Source of the DNA: Frankiaceae bacterium
GTDB taxonomy: Bacteria; Actinomycetota; Actinomycetes; JADGOU01
NCBI GenBank assembly: GCA_017882835.1
Contig: JADGOU010000036.1
Location: 1 to 14,957 of the forward strand
Reading direction: 5' to 3'
DNA: 14,957 nucleotides
A program made the position numbers and the translations under genes. Under the pieces are notes generated by a model that was given only the letters and a program-made list of their open reading frames with translations, was not told where the DNA came from and ran no database searches. This document shows positions 13,777 through 14,957 of the stretch, one piece after another (position 1 is the first letter of the stretch; each line of letters begins with the position of its first letter).

Positions 13777-14654
13777 GCGTTCCTGCCTTCCAGAGAAGTG
13801 GGTCCTATCCCTGTAAGCACCCGGACCCCCTCCGGCTGGACACGTGAGGCCGGACTAATTTCACAGTCGTCTCTGGCCGACCGCAGCAGGTCCACGGCTC
13901 GATCACGCTGACGGTGCACGGTCCGAGTGGTCACACCCCGGGCCGCGGCCACGCTCACGCCGGCCCGAATGGAGCTGACGCCCCGCGCCAGGCCGACCGG
14001 CGACGCCGCCGCTGTCTCGTCCTCGGTGGCGGCTAGGACCAGCTCCCACAGTAAGGTGGCGTCGCGGAGCTCAAGGACCCCCCGCGCCCTGGCCCAGGCG
14101 AGCAGCTCCAGCAGTGCCAGATCGGCGACCGGGTGCTCGGCGACGTCGACGCAGCGCCGGTCCAACGCCTCGGTCAGATCCGGCGGGGCAAGCAGCACCA
14201 GGGCAGCCCGGCGCGCGGTCGTGGCCCCGTAGTCCTTAAGGACGGCACGGCGGGTCTCCATCAAGGCGTTCTTAGCGACCGCCCTGGGCCGGCAGCGCCA
14301 CGGATACTCCCGCACCTGCAGCCACAGCTGCCCACCGACAACGGCATCCACATCCGGTCCCAGGGAGCTGAGGCTGCGGATAATCCGGTCCCCGCCAGGA
14401 ACCAGGAGCGAGGCCATGAACGTGGCCGCGCTCTTGTCAACTCCCCCGTCGACCGACCCGACCCGCACCAAGGCCAGCAGCAGCTCGTTGGCCCGCGCCT
14501 GCTGTGCGCGGTCGGTGACCACTTCGCCTAGCGCGCATGCCGAGCCCACCTGCGCCAGGTCCGGTTGGGCGGCGCTCCAGCGGCGCCAACAGCCCGCGGC
14601 GTCGATGGTGTGGGCCTGCTCCTCCCACCGTCCGAAAATCTGCTGCAGCGACAT
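13773..14654 (-). CDS. Sigma-factor-like HTH regulator, first gene of transfer operon
   Basis: I start this 293-aa protein at the ATG at 14654 (GAAGGGAA lies about 10 bases upstream) and not at the frame start at 14900, which would translate the repeat array. The middle contains a block like WLQVREYPWRCRPRAVAKNA (about 111-130), known from actinobacterial sigma-like proteins. Residues about 232-260 (GVSVAAARGVTTRTVHRQ and following) form a sigma region-4-like HTH. The C-terminus carries EISPASRVQPEGVRVLTG, whose DNA forms copy A of the 50-bp element. Standing first and just downstream of a motif array, it probably controls the transfer genes and perhaps its own promoter. It could be a true alternative sigma factor or a repressor built on that fold; region 2 is not clear enough to decide. 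Confidence 0.7.
   Translation of the reverse strand: MSLQQIFGRWEEQAHTIDAAGCWRRWSAAQPDLAQVGSACALGEVVTDRAQQARANELLLALVRVGSVDGGVDKSAATFMASLLVPGGDRIIRSLSSLGPDVDAVVGGQLWLQVREYPWRCRPRAVAKNALMETRRAVLKDYGATTARRAALVLLAPPDLTEALDRRCVDVAEHPVADLALLELLAWARARGVLELRDATLLWELVLAATEDETAAASPVGLARGVSSIRAGVSVAAARGVTTRTVHRQRDRAVDLLRSARDDCEISPASRVQPEGVRVLTGIGPTSLEGRNA
13813..13862 (-). repeat. 50-bp conserved element, copy A
   Basis: This is the second copy of the element at 5500-5549, in the same orientation, here inside the 3' end of the regulator gene and just upstream of the 72-aa gene. Both copies keep GAAATTAGT, GTCCA, CCGGAGGGGG and GGTGCTTAC, and both are in the same reading frame relative to the next gene. 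In this copy GGAGGGGG also precedes an in-frame GTG. Confidence 0.75.
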
Positions 14655-14717
14655 GACCCGTGTTCCCTTCGTCGTCGACCTGACGACGAGCACGGTCCAC
14701 AAGCCGTGTGGATGGTT

Positions 14718-14742
14718 GCGTTCCCTCACGCGGGGGGAACGC
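14718..14742. promoter_or_regulatory. Inverted repeat in the 5' region of the regulator gene
   Basis: GCGTTCCC and GGGAACGC face each other across nine bases, giving an eight-base perfect inverted repeat about 65-90 bases upstream of the regulator start. It is the only tight inverted pair in the array. It may be an operator for a dimeric regulator, or an RNA hairpin in the leader. Confidence 0.55.
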
Positions 14743-14774
14743 AGCCCAGGCGGGGCTCGAGCTGGGGGGAACGC

Positions 14775-14803
14775 AGTCTCCAAACAGGGAACGCGCAGGT
14801 CAA
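14775..14803 (-). promoter_or_regulatory. Candidate promoter of the transfer operon
   Basis: On the minus strand TTGACC (14798-14803) and GAGACT (14775-14780) are separated by 17 bases and sit about 120-150 bases upstream of the regulator ATG. One GGGAACGC site (14787-14794) lies in the spacer and another (14767-14774) directly follows the -10-like hexamer. A protein bound there would block RNA polymerase. The -10 match is weak, so this is a proposal only. Confidence 0.35.
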
Positions 14804-14957
14804 CGCGCTGCCACGGCGTTCCATCACAATCCGATAACAGACGGCCGAGCCGCCCGTTCCCGCGGATACAGGGCCCGCGCCGGGCCGCGTTCCCCTGCAT
14901 ACAGGAGCGTGGTCGCCCCGCGTTCCCCCCTCCCGGGTGGAGCGTTCCCCCCGCCTT

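Larger units (their letters stand above)
14660..14949. repeat. Array of GCGTTCCC/GGGAACGC motifs
   Basis: Exact copies lie at 14718-14725, 14887-14894, 14920-14927 and 14942-14949 (GCGTTCCC), and at 14735-14742, 14767-14774 and 14787-14794 (GGGAACGC). One-mismatch copies lie at 14660-14667, 14816-14823 and 14854-14861. I found no other exact copy in the window by eye. Copies at 14854, 14887 and 14920 are exactly 33 bp apart, and the first two share a second block, ATACAGG, four bases downstream. This region has no gene. It may be an operator array, a centromere-like site or an origin, and it probably continues past the right edge. Confidence 0.75.

Noticed and set aside
13777..13784. GCGTTCCT near the 72-aa gene start as an extra array site
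   Set aside because: It is a single one-mismatch copy far from the array, and it overlaps that gene's ribosome binding region, so chance is the simpler reading.
14434..14439. TTGACA-like hexamer on the minus strand
   Set aside because: It is inside the regulator coding region, and I see no matching -10 at a suitable distance.

Overview
The window is very GC-rich actinobacterial DNA. Every gene I can support lies on the minus strand, so transcription runs from right to left, and most neighbouring genes overlap by 4 to 8 bases (ATGA or GTGA type). The content is the transfer region of an integrative-conjugative element or conjugative plasmid. It encodes an SCO6880-type type IV secretion apparatus (T4SS) for double-stranded-membrane-free, Gram-positive cell envelopes. 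I cannot name the genus; a Pseudonocardia- or Frankia-like actinomycete would fit, but that is an inference.

Layout from right (upstream) to left (downstream). At 14655-14957 is a non-coding control region with about ten copies of an 8-bp motif (GCGTTCCC/GGGAACGC). Part of it has exact 33-bp spacing, and a candidate promoter lies inside it. At 14654-13773 is a regulator with a sigma-factor-like C-terminal helix-turn-helix (HTH). It is followed by a coupled chain: a 72-aa helical protein, a P-loop-like protein with a degenerate Walker A, a 99-aa pilin-like two-helix protein, a VirB8/TcpC-like bitopic protein, a TrbL/VirB6-like channel protein, an SCO6880-family protein (VirB4 N-terminal half plus PrgI-like membrane segments), and the VirB4-type ATPase. 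After a 194-bp gap come a muralytic enzyme (transglycosylase-like plus NlpC/P60) and, behind a 28-codon leader ORF, the VirD4/TraG coupling ATPase. Then follow a small conserved hypothetical protein, an ArdC-like antirestriction/metallopeptidase protein and a triple-HTH protein.

The left 830 bases are different. They hold three very short overlapping ORFs, one with a near-perfect Shine-Dalgarno that runs into a 19-bp tandem repeat and is probably broken. They also hold a large inverted repeat and the 5' part of an unidentified gene running off the left edge. This looks like a degenerate or mobile-element-scarred junction.

How the parts work together (inference from families): the coupling protein, VirB4 pair, TrbL, VirB8-like and pilin-like proteins build the mating channel. 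The NlpC/P60 enzyme opens peptidoglycan, ArdC protects incoming DNA, and the two HTH proteins regulate. No relaxase, integrase or replication gene is present in this window. The least expected signals are two ungapped copies of a 50-bp element (5500-5549 and 13813-13862) that flank the transfer genes, and the phased GGGAACGC array at the right edge.
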